Below are positions 42,697-52,734 of a stretch of DNA of 64,000 nt, piece by piece. The notes under the pieces are model-generated. The model saw nothing but the letters and a program-made list of their open reading frames with translations. It was not told the origin of the DNA and searched no databases. The stretch spans positions 248,001 through 312,000 of the forward strand of contig JBMNFR010000015.1 in the NCBI GenBank assembly GCA_050949415.1. The letters run 5' to 3'. The DNA is from JAAZKI01 sp012799905 (GTDB lineage Bacteria; Verrucomicrobiota; Lentisphaeria; Oligosphaerales; Oligosphaeraceae). Both the position numbers and the translations under genes were made by a program. Position 1 is the stretch's first letter. Each line of letters starts with the position of its first letter.

Positions 42697-45600
42697 GTCG
42701 CGCCCCATGCGGGCGCGTGAATTGAAACTCCGCCTCCATGCGACCTCCGTCGCGCCCCATGCGGGCGCGTGAATTGAAACCATCGCTCCGCAGCACCGGG
42801 TCGCGCCCCATGCGGGCGCGTGAATTGAAACCAACGGGAAATCGGACGCATGGAGGGTGCGGCCGTCGCGCCCCATGCGGGCGCGTGAATTGAAACGACG
42901 AGCAGCGGCAAATGGCGATCCAGTTGTCCCAGTCGCGCCCCATGCGGGCGCGTGAATTGAAACCAGTTCATCGAGGAGAGCTTTGACTACGAGAGAGTCG
43001 CGCCCCATGCGGGCGCGTGAATTGAAACTTGCGCCGTTGCTTTGCCATCGGCATACCGCTCTGGTCGCGCCCCATGCGGGCGCGTGAATTGAAACAGGTA
43101 CAGGCCGCCAAACGTCTTCGGAGCCTGGTCGCGCCCCATGCGGGCGCGTGAATTGAAACGTGCCACGAAACGTCGTTGTGACAAGGAGCAGCTGTCGCGC
43201 CCCATGCGGGCGCGTGAATTGAAACCGAGTCTTCCTGCCCCTCGCTGCTGAACTGCACCGTCGCGCCCCATGCGGGCGCGTGAATTGAAACTCGACTTCA
43301 AGGGGGAGGACAAGCCGCTTGTGCGTCGCGCCCCATGCGGGCGCGTGAATTGAAACGTTACCCTCGGGGGCGAAATCACCAGCGCGGCGGTCGCGCCCCA
43401 TGCGGGCGCGTGAATTGAAACGCGATCCATCGGCGCCCAGGAAAAGAACCTCGCCGTCGCGCCCCATGCGGGCGCGTGAATTGAAACATGTTCAGCGACG
43501 CGAACGTCAAAGATGTCGAGAGTCGCGCCCCATGCGGGCGCGTGAATTGAAACGGTTGTCCGCAGGTCGATTTGCTCGGGGTGTTGTGTCGCGCCCCATG
43601 CGGGCGCGTGAATTGAAACAATAGCCGTTTCAACACCCTGACCCGCATCTGAGTCGCGCCCCATGCGGGCGCGTGAATTGAAACGGTTTTGTGTTTATCT
43701 GTTATGGCCAGGGAACACGTCGCGCCCCATGCGGGCGCGTGAATTGAAACCCACTTGTGCAGTAATTTAGACGGAGCCGGGGCGTCGCGCCCCATGCGGG
43801 CGCGTGAATTGAAACAGGTACTTTGGTGATTGGTGATTCCGTTATTGCGTCGCGCCCCATGCGGGCGCGTGAATTGAAACGTTCTCGACCGCCAGCACGG
43901 ACGCGGCGGCAAGTGTCGCGCCCCATGCGGGCGCGTGAATTGAAACCGAAGAAATTGTTCGTGGAGGTGGGGAAACGTGGGTCGCGCCCCATGCGGGCGC
44001 GTGAATTGAAACATGTTTGACAAGCGGAAAAGGTAAAGTATTGTAGTCGCGCCCCATGCGGGCGCGTGAATTGAAACGTCGAGGAGCTGGCTCTTGATTT
44101 GCCGAAGTTCCGGTCGCGCCCCATGCGGGCGCGTGAATTGAAACGTTGTCACGGGGCTGAAGAAGGAGCGTTTCCTGTCGCGCCCCATGCGGGCGCGTGA
44201 ATTGAAACTTCTGGCAACAAGTTACCGAACCAGGCCAGGATTGTCGCGCCCCATGCGGGCGCGTGAATTGAAACACTTTTTCGGGAAATATTGATTATTT
44301 TCCTAGCGTCGCGCCCCATGCGGGCGCGTGAATTGAAACCACGATCTGATCCGGATGCAGCCTGGCCTGGTCTGTCGCGCCCCATGCGGGCGCGTGAATT
44401 GAAACATGATAGACGAAATAACGCCGGACGCGTCGCCCAGTCGCGCCCCATGCGGGCGCGTGAATTGAAACGCCGAAAAGCGCAAGGCGATGCACTGGGA
44501 GCGCAGTCGCGCCCCATGCGGGCGCGTGAATTGAAACGCCGGAGACCTGTTCAGCCTGCCTGGCCAGCTCGTCGCGCCCCATGCGGGCGCGTGAATTGAA
44601 ACAAGCAAATCAATGGATATGCCAGTTACTATTACGTCGCGCCCCATGCGGGCGCGTGAATTGAAACTTGCAAGAATACACAACGGAGGCCCATACGGAT
44701 GTCGCGCCCCATGCGGGCGCGTGAATTGAAACTACGGAAGTGTCAATTTTGTCCACTCTGCGCACGTCGCGCCCCATGCGGGCGCGTGAATTGAAACCCG
44801 AAAAAGTAAACATATTCAGCTTGACTTCTAGTCGCGCCCCATGCGGGCGCGTGAATTGAAACGAGATTGACATCACCCGGTTAAAACTGGAGTCGGTCGC
44901 GCCCCATGCGGGCGCGTGAATTGAAACGGTGGCAACTACGAGCCGGCCAAGACGTACAAAGTCGCGCCCCATGCGGGCGCGTGAATTGAAACTTCGCCTC
45001 CGTTGCCAGCATCGCCCTTATCGCGTCGCGCCCCATGCGGGCGCGTGAATTGAAACCCCGTCAATGCGGGTTGGCAGGGCATCCGGCCCCGTCGCGCCCC
45101 ATGCGGGCGCGTGAATTGAAACCTGGTCGCACTGGAGAGGACATACTGCAACCGCGTCGCGCCCCATGCGGGCGCGTGAATTGAAACATGTGAATTCCCT
45201 TGTTCCGCGTGTGCCTTCCAAGTCGCGCCCCATGCGGGCGCGTGAATTGAAACAATTTTCCTCCTTTATTTTTTTAGGTTGCCTTTTGTCGCGCCCCATG
45301 CGGGCGCGTGAATTGAAACTGCTGCTCTGTGACTACAATTTTGTACATGTTAAGTCGCGCCCCATGCGGGCGCGTGAATTGAAACTGTGCGTTCTGGCGG
45401 GTGTCGTTCGGGGAATAAAGTCGCGCCCCATGCGGGCGCGTGAATTGAAACCCAGTGCCGCGGGTGTCAACCCTGGCCCACAGCCAGTCGCGCCCCATGC
45501 GGGCGCGTGAATTGAAACGTCGGAACAGTCGGACGCATCACCTTCTCGGCAAAGTCGCGCCCCATGCGGGCGCGTGAATTGAAACACCGGCCAGTTGGCC

Positions 45601-48214
45601 GCCATGCAGCGCCGACAGGGTCGCGCCCCATGCGGGCGCGTGAATTGAAACGCGCCGGTCAAGTCCGCGTCGGTCAAGTCCGCGCGGGTCGCGCCCCATG
45701 CGGGCGCGTGAATTGAAACCTTTCCAGCCACTTGATGGCCGCTTCGGCGGTCAGGTCGCGCCCCATGCGGGCGCGTGAATTGAAACTTGACGCCATAGCC
45801 GGCGGTAAAGCCGCCGACAGGTCGCGCCCCATGCGGGCGCGTGAATTGAAACCACACAGCCAGGAGGAGAACGAATTTCTCCTGGTCGCGCCCCATGCGG
45901 GCGCGTGAATTGAAACCGTCAGATAGTCAGATACATACTTTTCCAGCCGTCGCGCCCCATGCGGGCGCGTGAATTGAAACTGCCTTGGATCTCGTTGAGT
46001 GTCGCCTGTACCTTGTCGCGCCCCATGCGGGCGCGTGAATTGAAACTAATGCCCTGCCGGTTACGTACCGATCCAGGTTGTCGCGCCCCATGCGGGCGCG
46101 TGAATTGAAACCAGCCGGTTAAGGTCCAAGGGGATAAACGCCCCAGTCGCGCCCCATGCGGGCGCGTGAATTGAAACCCAAATCGGCCATCCCTTCCTCC
46201 TGTCGGCCTGGTCGCGCCCCATGCGGGCGCGTGAATTGAAACAGGGCGATATATGCCCCATAATCCATTGCGTAATAGTCGCGCCCCATGCGGGCGCGTG
46301 AATTGAAACACAGTTATCTTTTTATGCAGGTAATCACCTTAGTCGCGCCCCATGCGGGCGCGTGAATTGAAACCGGCAGTTTTTCAAGCAATTCCAGGGC
46401 CTTACCAGGTCGCGCCCCATGCGGGCGCGTGAATTGAAACCCCCGTCGGCCCTGCGGCCCTGCCGGCCTGTGGACGTCGCGCCCCATGCGGGCGCGTGAA
46501 TTGAAACTCTAAAAAGTAAACATATTCGATTTGACTCCTGCGTCGCGCCCCATGCGGGCGCGTGAATTGAAACCCATACAGCCAGGAGGATAACGAATTT
46601 CTCCTCCCCGTCGCGCCCCATGCGGGCGCGTGAATTGAAACAGGCCGGCCATGACCTCGTCCGGGTCTTCGCCCGTCGCGCCCCATGCGGGCGCGTGAAT
46701 TGAAACAAAGTTTGTATGCAGTCAACGGCGGCCCCAAAAGTCGCGCCCCATGCGGGCGCGTGAATTGAAACAGGCCGAGTAGCATCGCATGTTAGCACAG
46801 CACCAGAGTCGCGCCCCATGCGGGCGCGTGAATTGAAACGTTTGGTTAGGCATACAGCGCAGCCGGCCTGCCAGCTAGTCGCGCCCCATGCGGGCGCGTG
46901 AATTGAAACGAATAGTCAGGGTGTGCGAGGGACGTCCCGTCGACGCCGTCGCGCCCCATGCGGGCGCGTGAATTGAAACACGTACAAGCAGATTCAAAAG
47001 CTGGGCGGCAAAAGTCGCGCCCCATGCGGGCGCGTGAATTGAAACATAGACGGCAAAGATGTCGCCCTTGATGGTGTCGCGCCCCATGCGGGCGCGTGAA
47101 TTGAAACTTGAACGGCATGGCTGAGGGCGCCTTGGCGATGGTCGCGCCCCATGCGGGCGCGTGAATTGAAACACCTTGCATACTCGCCTGGTTTCCGGCG
47201 GCAAGTAGTCGCGCCCCATGCGGGCGCGTGAATTGAAACCATTTATCGAATTCTTTTTGAGCGTCCTTGTCAGTCGCGCCCCATGCGGGCGCGTGAATTG
47301 AAACGAAATCGGCGACAACGACCCGCGCCGCCTGGAAGTCGCGCCCCATGCGGGCGCGTGAATTGAAACCCGTACCGTCTCGGCGAACACACATTGTTCG
47401 ACGTCGCGCCCCATGCGGGCGCGTGAATTGAAACGCTGGAGATGGTGTTCGAGCAGCATCGCCGCCGGTCGCGCCCCATGCGGGCGCGTGAATTGAAACA
47501 TGGACAGCTTTTGCAACAGCGTGTTTCCGGCTGTCGCGCCCCATGCGGGCGCGTGAATTGAAACGACGCCGAACCGGCACCGGCCAGGGCGATGACGGTC
47601 GCGCCCCATGCGGGCGCGTGAATTGAAACCCTTGGCGGCTTGTCCCGGTGTTGCGGGACGGCTGTCGTGCCCCATGCGGGCGCGTGAATTGAAACTTGCG
47701 CGACCGGGACGGCCGGCGTTTCCGCTTGTCGCGCCCCATGCGGGCGCGTGAATTGAAACACCGGTATCAGGAAAGGAATTCATGGAGGTCCTGTCGCGCC
47801 CCATGCGGGCGCGTGAATTGAAACTCGGTTGTTTCCGAGCCGTTGACCGGCGCGTGGTCGCGCCCCATGCGGGCGCGTGAATTGAAACAACGCGAGCGGT
47901 CTCATGGTTCCCGGCTGCGAGGTCGCGCCCCATGCGGGCGCGTGAATTGAAACCAACTGCACAAACGCCACTGTATAATCGCCAGCCGTCGCGCCCCATG
48001 CGGGCGCGTGAATTGAAACGTCGCCTACTTTTCGGTTGCGCTTAGCGCGACGTCGCGCCCCATGCGGGCGCGTGAATTGAAACCGAGGTACAGCTTTCAG
48101 CCATTGCCGGACAACATGTCGCGCCCCATGCGGGCGCGTGAATTGAAACATGTTATTTTCCTTTACTTGCGATGGGTTATGCGTCGCGCCCCATGCGGGC
48201 GCGTGAATTGAAAC
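42697..48214 (+). CRISPR. Type I-C CRISPR array: 85 repeats, 84 spacers (counted by eye)
   Basis: The repeat is 32 bp, beginning GTCGCGCCCCATGCGGGCGC and ending GTGAATTGAAAC. CGCGCCC and GGGCGCG form a 7-bp stem around CATGC, followed by the GTGAATTGAAAC end that becomes the 5' handle after Cas5c cleavage. Repeats are practically identical over 5.5 kb. The one variant I saw is at 47664 (GTCGTGCC), a change that keeps a G-U pair in the stem. Spacers are 32-36 nt except the first two (42729-42748, 20 nt; 42781-42799, 19 nt). Repeat direction and the cas2-side leader put the newest spacers at the left. The last repeat (48183-48214) is intact. Long open frames through the array are artefacts of the repeat. 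Confidence 0.99.
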
Positions 48215-48253
48215 GGTGGCAAGGCAGCCGGTAGTGTTCCCGCTCTCTCCACG

Positions 48254-48267
48254 TTTGGACGTCCAAA
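48254..48267. promoter_or_regulatory. Perfect 14-bp palindrome at the right end of the island
   Basis: TTTGGACGTCCAAA is fully self-complementary and sits between the last CRISPR repeat and the right direct repeat. It could be a protein-binding site near the island border. No function can be read from it. Confidence 0.35.
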
Positions 48268-48275
48268 ATTTGTAC

Positions 48276-48348
48276 CAAAACCAAAAAAGCCCCCTGCTTG
48301 GCGTCCGGCTCGGCAAGGGGCTTTTTGTAGCTGAATTTGTTCAAAAAT

Positions 48349-48350
<2 letters not shown>
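48276..48350. repeat. Right copy of the direct repeat flanking the CRISPR-Cas locus
   Basis: It matches 33604-33670 in the same orientation and runs up to the CCA end of tRNA-Leu. It includes the tRNA terminator. The two copies are about 14.6 kb apart and enclose the cas operon and array, together with the degenerate region to the left of cas3. Confidence 0.85.
48283..48326 (-). terminator. Intrinsic terminator of tRNA-Leu
   Basis: The arms AAAAAAGCCCC (from 48283) and GGGGCTTTTT (48317-48326) form a stem. On the minus strand the second arm ends in a T-run, 23 bp after the tRNA-Leu 3' end. The same hairpin is duplicated at 33612-33655. Confidence 0.8.
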
Positions 48351-48435
<85 letters not shown>

Positions 48436-48525
48436 AGCGCAATTATTAAATTATAAGCAATGTATACTTTATCCGCGTTTCCGTCGTTTACAAACTACCG
48501 GGACGCCTATTTGAAATAAAAAAAC

Positions 48526-48599
48526 TGGCAACCCCGCCAGGATTCGAACCTAGACTAAGTGGACCAAAACCACTTGTGCTACCATTACACCACGGGGTT
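48526..48599 (-). tRNA. tRNA-Gln (anticodon TTG)
   Basis: A 74-nt tRNA on the minus strand with CCA encoded. The acceptor is AACCCCG with CGGGGTT. The anticodon stem-loop is AGTGG-TTTTGGT-CCACT with TTG at 34-36, and the T-loop is GTTCGAATC. It lies 90 bp upstream of tRNA-Leu on the same strand. The discriminator base is G, as expected for Gln. Confidence 0.95.
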
Positions 48600-49309
48600 C
48601 CCGAGAAAAACTCCTTTAATATAATTTCCCGCGCTGTCTTTTCCACTGTCGATGTCGGATTTTCCTGTTCAGGTCGTAATGGGTCACCGATTGATACTTG
48701 GGGTTCCGGCGAGTTGCGAAGCCAGACTGCCCGGATAAGGCGCCTTAGTGGACAGTGGACAATGGACTTTAGTGGACGTTAATGGACATCAGTAGACGAT
48801 GGACTGTGGACTGAAGTGGACTTTAGTGGTGAGTGGACGTGGACAGAAGTGGACATGGTGGACAGTGTAATCCAAACTCACTCTCGTCCCTCGCCCCTAA
48901 CGAATTATGAATTATGAATTATGAATTATGAATTATGAATTATGAAATGCGCCTCAACATTCAGCATTCAGCATTCAACATTCAGCATTCAACATTCAGC
49001 ATTCAACATTCAGCATTCGCCCCTCGCCCCTCGCCCCTAACGAATTATGAATTATGAATTATGAAATGCGCCTCAACATTCAGCATTCAGCATTCAACCT
49101 TCAGCATTCAACATTCAGCATTCAACATTCAGCATTCGCCCCTCGCCCCTAGAAAAAGCCCCTCGCCCCTCGCCCCTAGAAAAAGCCCCTCGCCCCTTTC
49201 CTGAGACCGCTGCTCGTCGGATTTCCGAATATCAATGAGTGCCCCCATTACTCAATGTCCGTATTCCTTTGAACACCCTGACCTCGCTTCTCTCTCTTTT
49301 GCTCGTTGC
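48600..49309. repeat. Intergenic repeat block with 7-bp-period microsatellites
   Basis: No gene is supported. 48680-48870 is a GTGGAC-rich copy similar to those near 1833-2020 and 6880-7075. 48899-49150 consists of tandem GAATTAT units and alternating CATTCAG/CATTCAA units, arranged twice, then CGCCCCT runs (49138-49200). Practically every component has a 7-bp period. The end (GGGGCGAGGGG/TCTCAG-type sequence) matches, in reverse, the stretch before 22110. Confidence 0.8.
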
Positions 49310-50281
49310 TCACCAGGCTGATATTGGCCGTCGGCTCTCCAGTTCCTCCTGCACGGCTGAGGGCAACTCCGGGAAGAAGTCCAGTCCAGTCAGCGCCTCA
49401 AGTTCGTCAATAGTGCATAGCGCCTGATTCAGGCTGGACAGGGTTGGGGCGTCGTGCTGGAAACGGAAGGCGATGGCGCGCAGGCGTCCGCACTGCTCAT
49501 CCACCACGATCTTGTAAAAGGACTCGGGAATGGGAATGCCGGAGGGCAGTTCACGGATCAATTCCGGATTAAAGATGGGGCCGGTGATGATCCAAATCTC
49601 CTGAAAGCGTCCAGCATAATTGATCGCTTCGCGCAATTCCAATTTTTTCCAATCGCCGGCATTGAGGGCATGGCGCTGCGGCACGATGTTCGACATCAGA
49701 AACGTCTCCTGCTGCGCCTCCGGGCCGTAGCAGCGACCTATCCCAAAATTCGGGGCCAGGTGTCCGCGGTCAAAACCACTGCCGGTGTAATGCTCTGAAC
49801 TGACTTGGGCAATCGTCCGCAAATCAGTCACAAATCCCACTGGTCGCGGCCCGGCCAGATTTTCTCGGCTGTCGAACAGGCGATACGCGACCCACGCCGG
49901 ATTGCGACGGCGTTCGTCGTAGCCGACCCAATACGCCTGGTTGCGCAACACCCGCAAGGCGCCTGTAGTCGCCTCTGGCAAGCCGCCATACACAGGCGCA
50001 TCGCCCGGGGCGTATTCACACGGAACGCCGTCGCCGCGATAGAGCTGCCATAAATCAACCGTCAGCTCCAGAAAGGTAGCCTGGTTCTGGCGCCGGAGAT
50101 AATTGCCGCAAAGATGCTTGACTTCGGCTTTGCGGTCAGCTGGTTCGAAACAATGCCAAAGCCAAACCACGCCGGCAGCCAAAATCCCCAGCAGCACGGC
50201 CAGGCCAAGCCGCAGCCATTTCCGGTTCGCGCTGCCTTGTCGGCGGCTGCTTTTTCCTCGACTGCCTCCTCGTTTTGCCAT
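49310..50281 (-). CDS. Membrane-anchored DNA/RNA non-specific endonuclease (NUC1 family)
   Basis: 323 residues. A basic N-terminus (1-22) and one membrane helix (about 24-43, LRLGLAVLLGILAAGVVWLW) predict an N-in anchor with the enzyme outside the cytoplasmic membrane. The beta-beta-alpha-metal nuclease domain has GSGFDRGHLAPN, with the catalytic His of DRGH and the metal-site Asn region. FLMSNIVPQRHALNAGDWKKLE and WIITGPIF also match the family. It should cut DNA and RNA without sequence preference. No immunity protein is adjacent. The ATG at 50281 has no strong Shine-Dalgarno sequence, but the frame and TM favour it. Confidence 0.9.
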   Translation of the reverse strand: MAKRGGSRGKSSRRQGSANRKWLRLGLAVLLGILAAGVVWLWHCFEPADRKAEVKHLCGNYLRRQNQATFLELTVDLWQLYRGDGVPCEYAPGDAPVYGGLPEATTGALRVLRNQAYWVGYDERRRNPAWVAYRLFDSRENLAGPRPVGFVTDLRTIAQVSSEHYTGSGFDRGHLAPNFGIGRCYGPEAQQETFLMSNIVPQRHALNAGDWKKLELREAINYAGRFQEIWIITGPIFNPELIRELPSGIPIPESFYKIVVDEQCGRLRAIAFRFQHDAPTLSSLNQALCTIDELEALTGLDFFPELPSAVQEELESRRPISAW

Positions 50282-50323
50282 GCCGCCGTCCTCCCTGGCT
50301 TAATCCTGACTTATCATCTATAC

Positions 50324-50356
50324 AAAAAGAGACCCCCCAAGGCTGGGAGGTCTCTC
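50324..50356 (-). terminator. Intrinsic terminator downstream of rpmA
   Basis: On the minus strand GAGAGACC...CCC pairs with GGG...GGTCTCT and is followed by TTTTTG. It lies about 70 bp after the rpmA stop and before the nuclease gene. Confidence 0.8.
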
Positions 50357-50425
50357 GCAATCATGCCGACAGTTCTGGCGCTTGGTCTTCTTCAATCCGC
50401 CAGAACGTCACTCTGCAAAGCGCCC

Positions 50426-50710
50426 TCAAGCCTGGGCAGCCGCTTCCGCAACGCTTTCTTCAGTCACAGGAATCACGTTGATCTTGTTGCGCTTGCTCCG
50501 CACAAACTCGACGACGCCGTCGCACAGCGCGAAAATGGTGAAATCACGACCCAAGCCGACGTTGCGGCCGGGATGGAATTTTGTTCCGCACTGCCTGACG
50601 ATGATGCTGCCAGCCGTCACGGTCTGGCCGCCGTAGACTTTTACGCCGCGGTATTTCGGATTGCTGTCACGACCGTTACGGCTCGATGACTGACCTTTCT
50701 TATGTGCCAT
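50426..50710 (-). CDS. rpmA: 50S ribosomal protein L27
   Basis: 94 residues from the ATG at 50710, preceded by AAGGAGGG at 6 bp. MAHKKGQSSSRNGRDSNPKYRGVKVYGGQTVTAGSIIVRQCGTKFHPGRNVGLGRDFTIFAL covers the conserved L27 core; the N-terminal tail reaches the peptidyl-transferase centre. The N-terminus has the direct MAHKKG start and no cleavable Firmicutes-type extension. The usual partner gene rplU is not next to it. The upstream frame extension to 50908 is not real. Confidence 0.97.
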   Translation of the reverse strand: MAHKKGQSSSRNGRDSNPKYRGVKVYGGQTVTAGSIIVRQCGTKFHPGRNVGLGRDFTIFALCDGVVEFVRSKRNKINVIPVTEESVAEAAAQA

Positions 50711-51265
50711 GATGTCCCTCCTTATGGTCTTATTGGCTGCTATCTGATTTTGTGGGCATGAATCCATTAACGCGAATGAAGACATTAAATATACCATCAA
50801 TCTGGAACAATGCAACGCCTGACCACAAAAAATGAGGAATTTTCCAGCACTTTTGCGCAATGGCTCAGTCTTCTGTAGTGCCTTTACAAGGCGCCACTTT
50901 CGGGGCACGGCTATCCCCAGGCTGAGGTCTGGGGTTAAGCATGGTTAAACGCCGACGGCGCAAATAGATGTGGACATAGTGGACATGGTGGACATGGTGG
51001 ACATGGTGGACATGGTGGACATGGTGGACATGGTGGACATGGTGGACATGGTGGACATGGTGGACGGTGGTGCCGTACGTAGCAGAGCCTTTAGGCTGCC
51101 ATAATTTTTGCGCTTTTAGCGTTTCTGCCGCTGCGCGGCATACTCAAAAAATCTTGGCGTCCTTGGCGTCTTGGCGGTTAATCTTTAACAGACCGATTAC
51201 CGTTTCGCGTTCTGCTCGGCTCTGCTCTTCAAGGCTTCGGTGGCCTGGTTTCTCCGATAGTAGCA
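50711..51265. repeat. Intergenic dispersed repeat (copy B) with a 9-bp tandem array
   Basis: 50863-51200 is the second copy of the repeat at 23361-23633. Inside it, 50971-51069 is a run of 11 units of TGGACATGG (first and last units variant), where copy A has only a short GTGGAC patch. The rest of the gap, including the rpmA 5' region, shows no gene. Confidence 0.8.
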
Positions 51266-52573
51266 CTATTCGATGCTGCCCAGCAGACCGCGACTGAGGA
51301 AATTCTCCAGGTCATTGCGCAGCCGCGCCATATCCGCGTTATCAAGACTGATATTAAAGCGCTCGCACAATTCCTGGAAGATGCGGGCGGCAGCGTCAGT
51401 CGCTGCTCCGGCTTCCAGGTCGCTGGCGCTGCGTCGGATTTGCACTTCCACGTCAGGAATCTGGCAGCGCTTTCCTTCTCCATGTTCTCGCACCCATCCC
51501 AGCATGGTCAGCTGCATAGTGTTGCGCAGCCGGAACGTCATTGTCAGCTCATCCTCCGGGTAATTCAGGGTGGTATAGAGCTGTCCGGTCAGAGCCATGG
51601 TCACCAGGGTCAGGCTGAGGACATCTCCGGCCTGAATGCTGTTATCGCCTTCGTTGACCGGCAGGGGCGCGGCGCAATACAGCAGGCCGCTCTGGTACAG
51701 CTCCCAGAAACCGACTGCCTTGTCCTCTGTCGTTTTCTGAACACCGCGCAGGGACTCATTGGCTGCATAGTAATCTGCCCGATTGGGGGCTCCGGGCCAG
51801 GGAAAATCATTCAGGCATGGGCGCTCCAGTCTTTCCAAGGCGCGGCGTGCGTCAGTCAAGCTGTGGTTTTTCAAAACCCTGGGCGGCTGAATGACCGCTT
51901 CGAACAACGGCTGTCGTCGCACGGCCAGGGTTCCCAGAACCGTCTGCGCCTCCATGAGGCTGCGGGCTGCAAGCGAATTGAACAGCTCGTCGCTGCGGTC
52001 TTCACCGGCCTGTCGGTTCTCATAAAGGATTCCACGCAGCATACGGCCGAGGAGCTGGCGCTGATTGCGCAACGCCTTCTGGATCAGGCCGTGCAGCTCT
52101 GAAGCTCGGAAAGCCGCCCGGCTCCGCGCGTCGGGCGTCCTGATGTAAAAGACGCCGCGTTGAAGTTCGGTGTCGCAGACGTCACAGCATACGTGCGGCA
52201 AGTCTGAAAACGGATAGACCACCAGGACGACGTAGCGGCGTCCGTCTACTTCTGGGCGAACCACGTCAAAAGCGACAGCTGGGTCGGCATAGCGGTTAAT
52301 CGTCTGCCCAACTATGCTCGGGTCAAACGAGGCTGCCTGCTCGTCCGTCATTCCTGTGTACAAAGTTGGGTTGCCATTATCATCTTCACCGACTCCAATC
52401 ACCACATACCCGCCCTGGGTATTGGCCAGGGCCATGGCGTGGCGGGCGAATTTGGCTCGCCCAGTCCGTCCGATTGCGTTCCAATCCTGTGCGCTCTTGA
52501 AGTCAATCTGCTGGTTCTCCATCCGGCAATAGATAATTTCTCGCCAGTCGTCATGATTATACGATACTTTCAT
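51266..52573 (-). CDS. AlbA_2/Schlafen-type putative DNA-binding protein
   Basis: 435 residues from the ATG at 52573 (GGAG 6 bp upstream). An N-terminal AlbA_2-like domain (about 15-165) shows QIDFKSAQDW...FARHAMALANTQGGYVVIGVGED and YPFSDLPHVCCDV...GVFYIRTPDARSRAAF. The rest is helical and without a recognised domain; VGFWELYQSGLLYCAAPLPV and an extended beta stretch near 325-350 stand out. Such proteins can be transcriptional regulators or, in some cases, RNA-acting defence proteins. Its partners do not settle the role. It is divergent from the phosphofructokinase gene. Confidence 0.75.
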   Translation of the reverse strand: MKVSYNHDDWREIIYCRMENQQIDFKSAQDWNAIGRTGRAKFARHAMALANTQGGYVVIGVGEDDNGNPTLYTGMTDEQAASFDPSIVGQTINRYADPAVAFDVVRPEVDGRRYVVLVVYPFSDLPHVCCDVCDTELQRGVFYIRTPDARSRAAFRASELHGLIQKALRNQRQLLGRMLRGILYENRQAGEDRSDELFNSLAARSLMEAQTVLGTLAVRRQPLFEAVIQPPRVLKNHSLTDARRALERLERPCLNDFPWPGAPNRADYYAANESLRGVQKTTEDKAVGFWELYQSGLLYCAAPLPVNEGDNSIQAGDVLSLTLVTMALTGQLYTTLNYPEDELTMTFRLRNTMQLTMLGWVREHGEGKRCQIPDVEVQIRRSASDLEAGAATDAAARIFQELCERFNISLDNADMARLRNDLENFLSRGLLGSIE

Positions 52574-52734
52574 ACCCGGCTCCAACCGACTGGACAAAAG
52601 CCCTGGTCAGCACTAAATTATGAACTATTGTTGTGCGGGGACGCTCCGGCTCGACCACGTATCTGCGGAAATCCGGCTTCACCCCTTCTCCTTCTCATTT
52701 AAGATACCATAACGCCGTTTTGGAAACAAACAAA

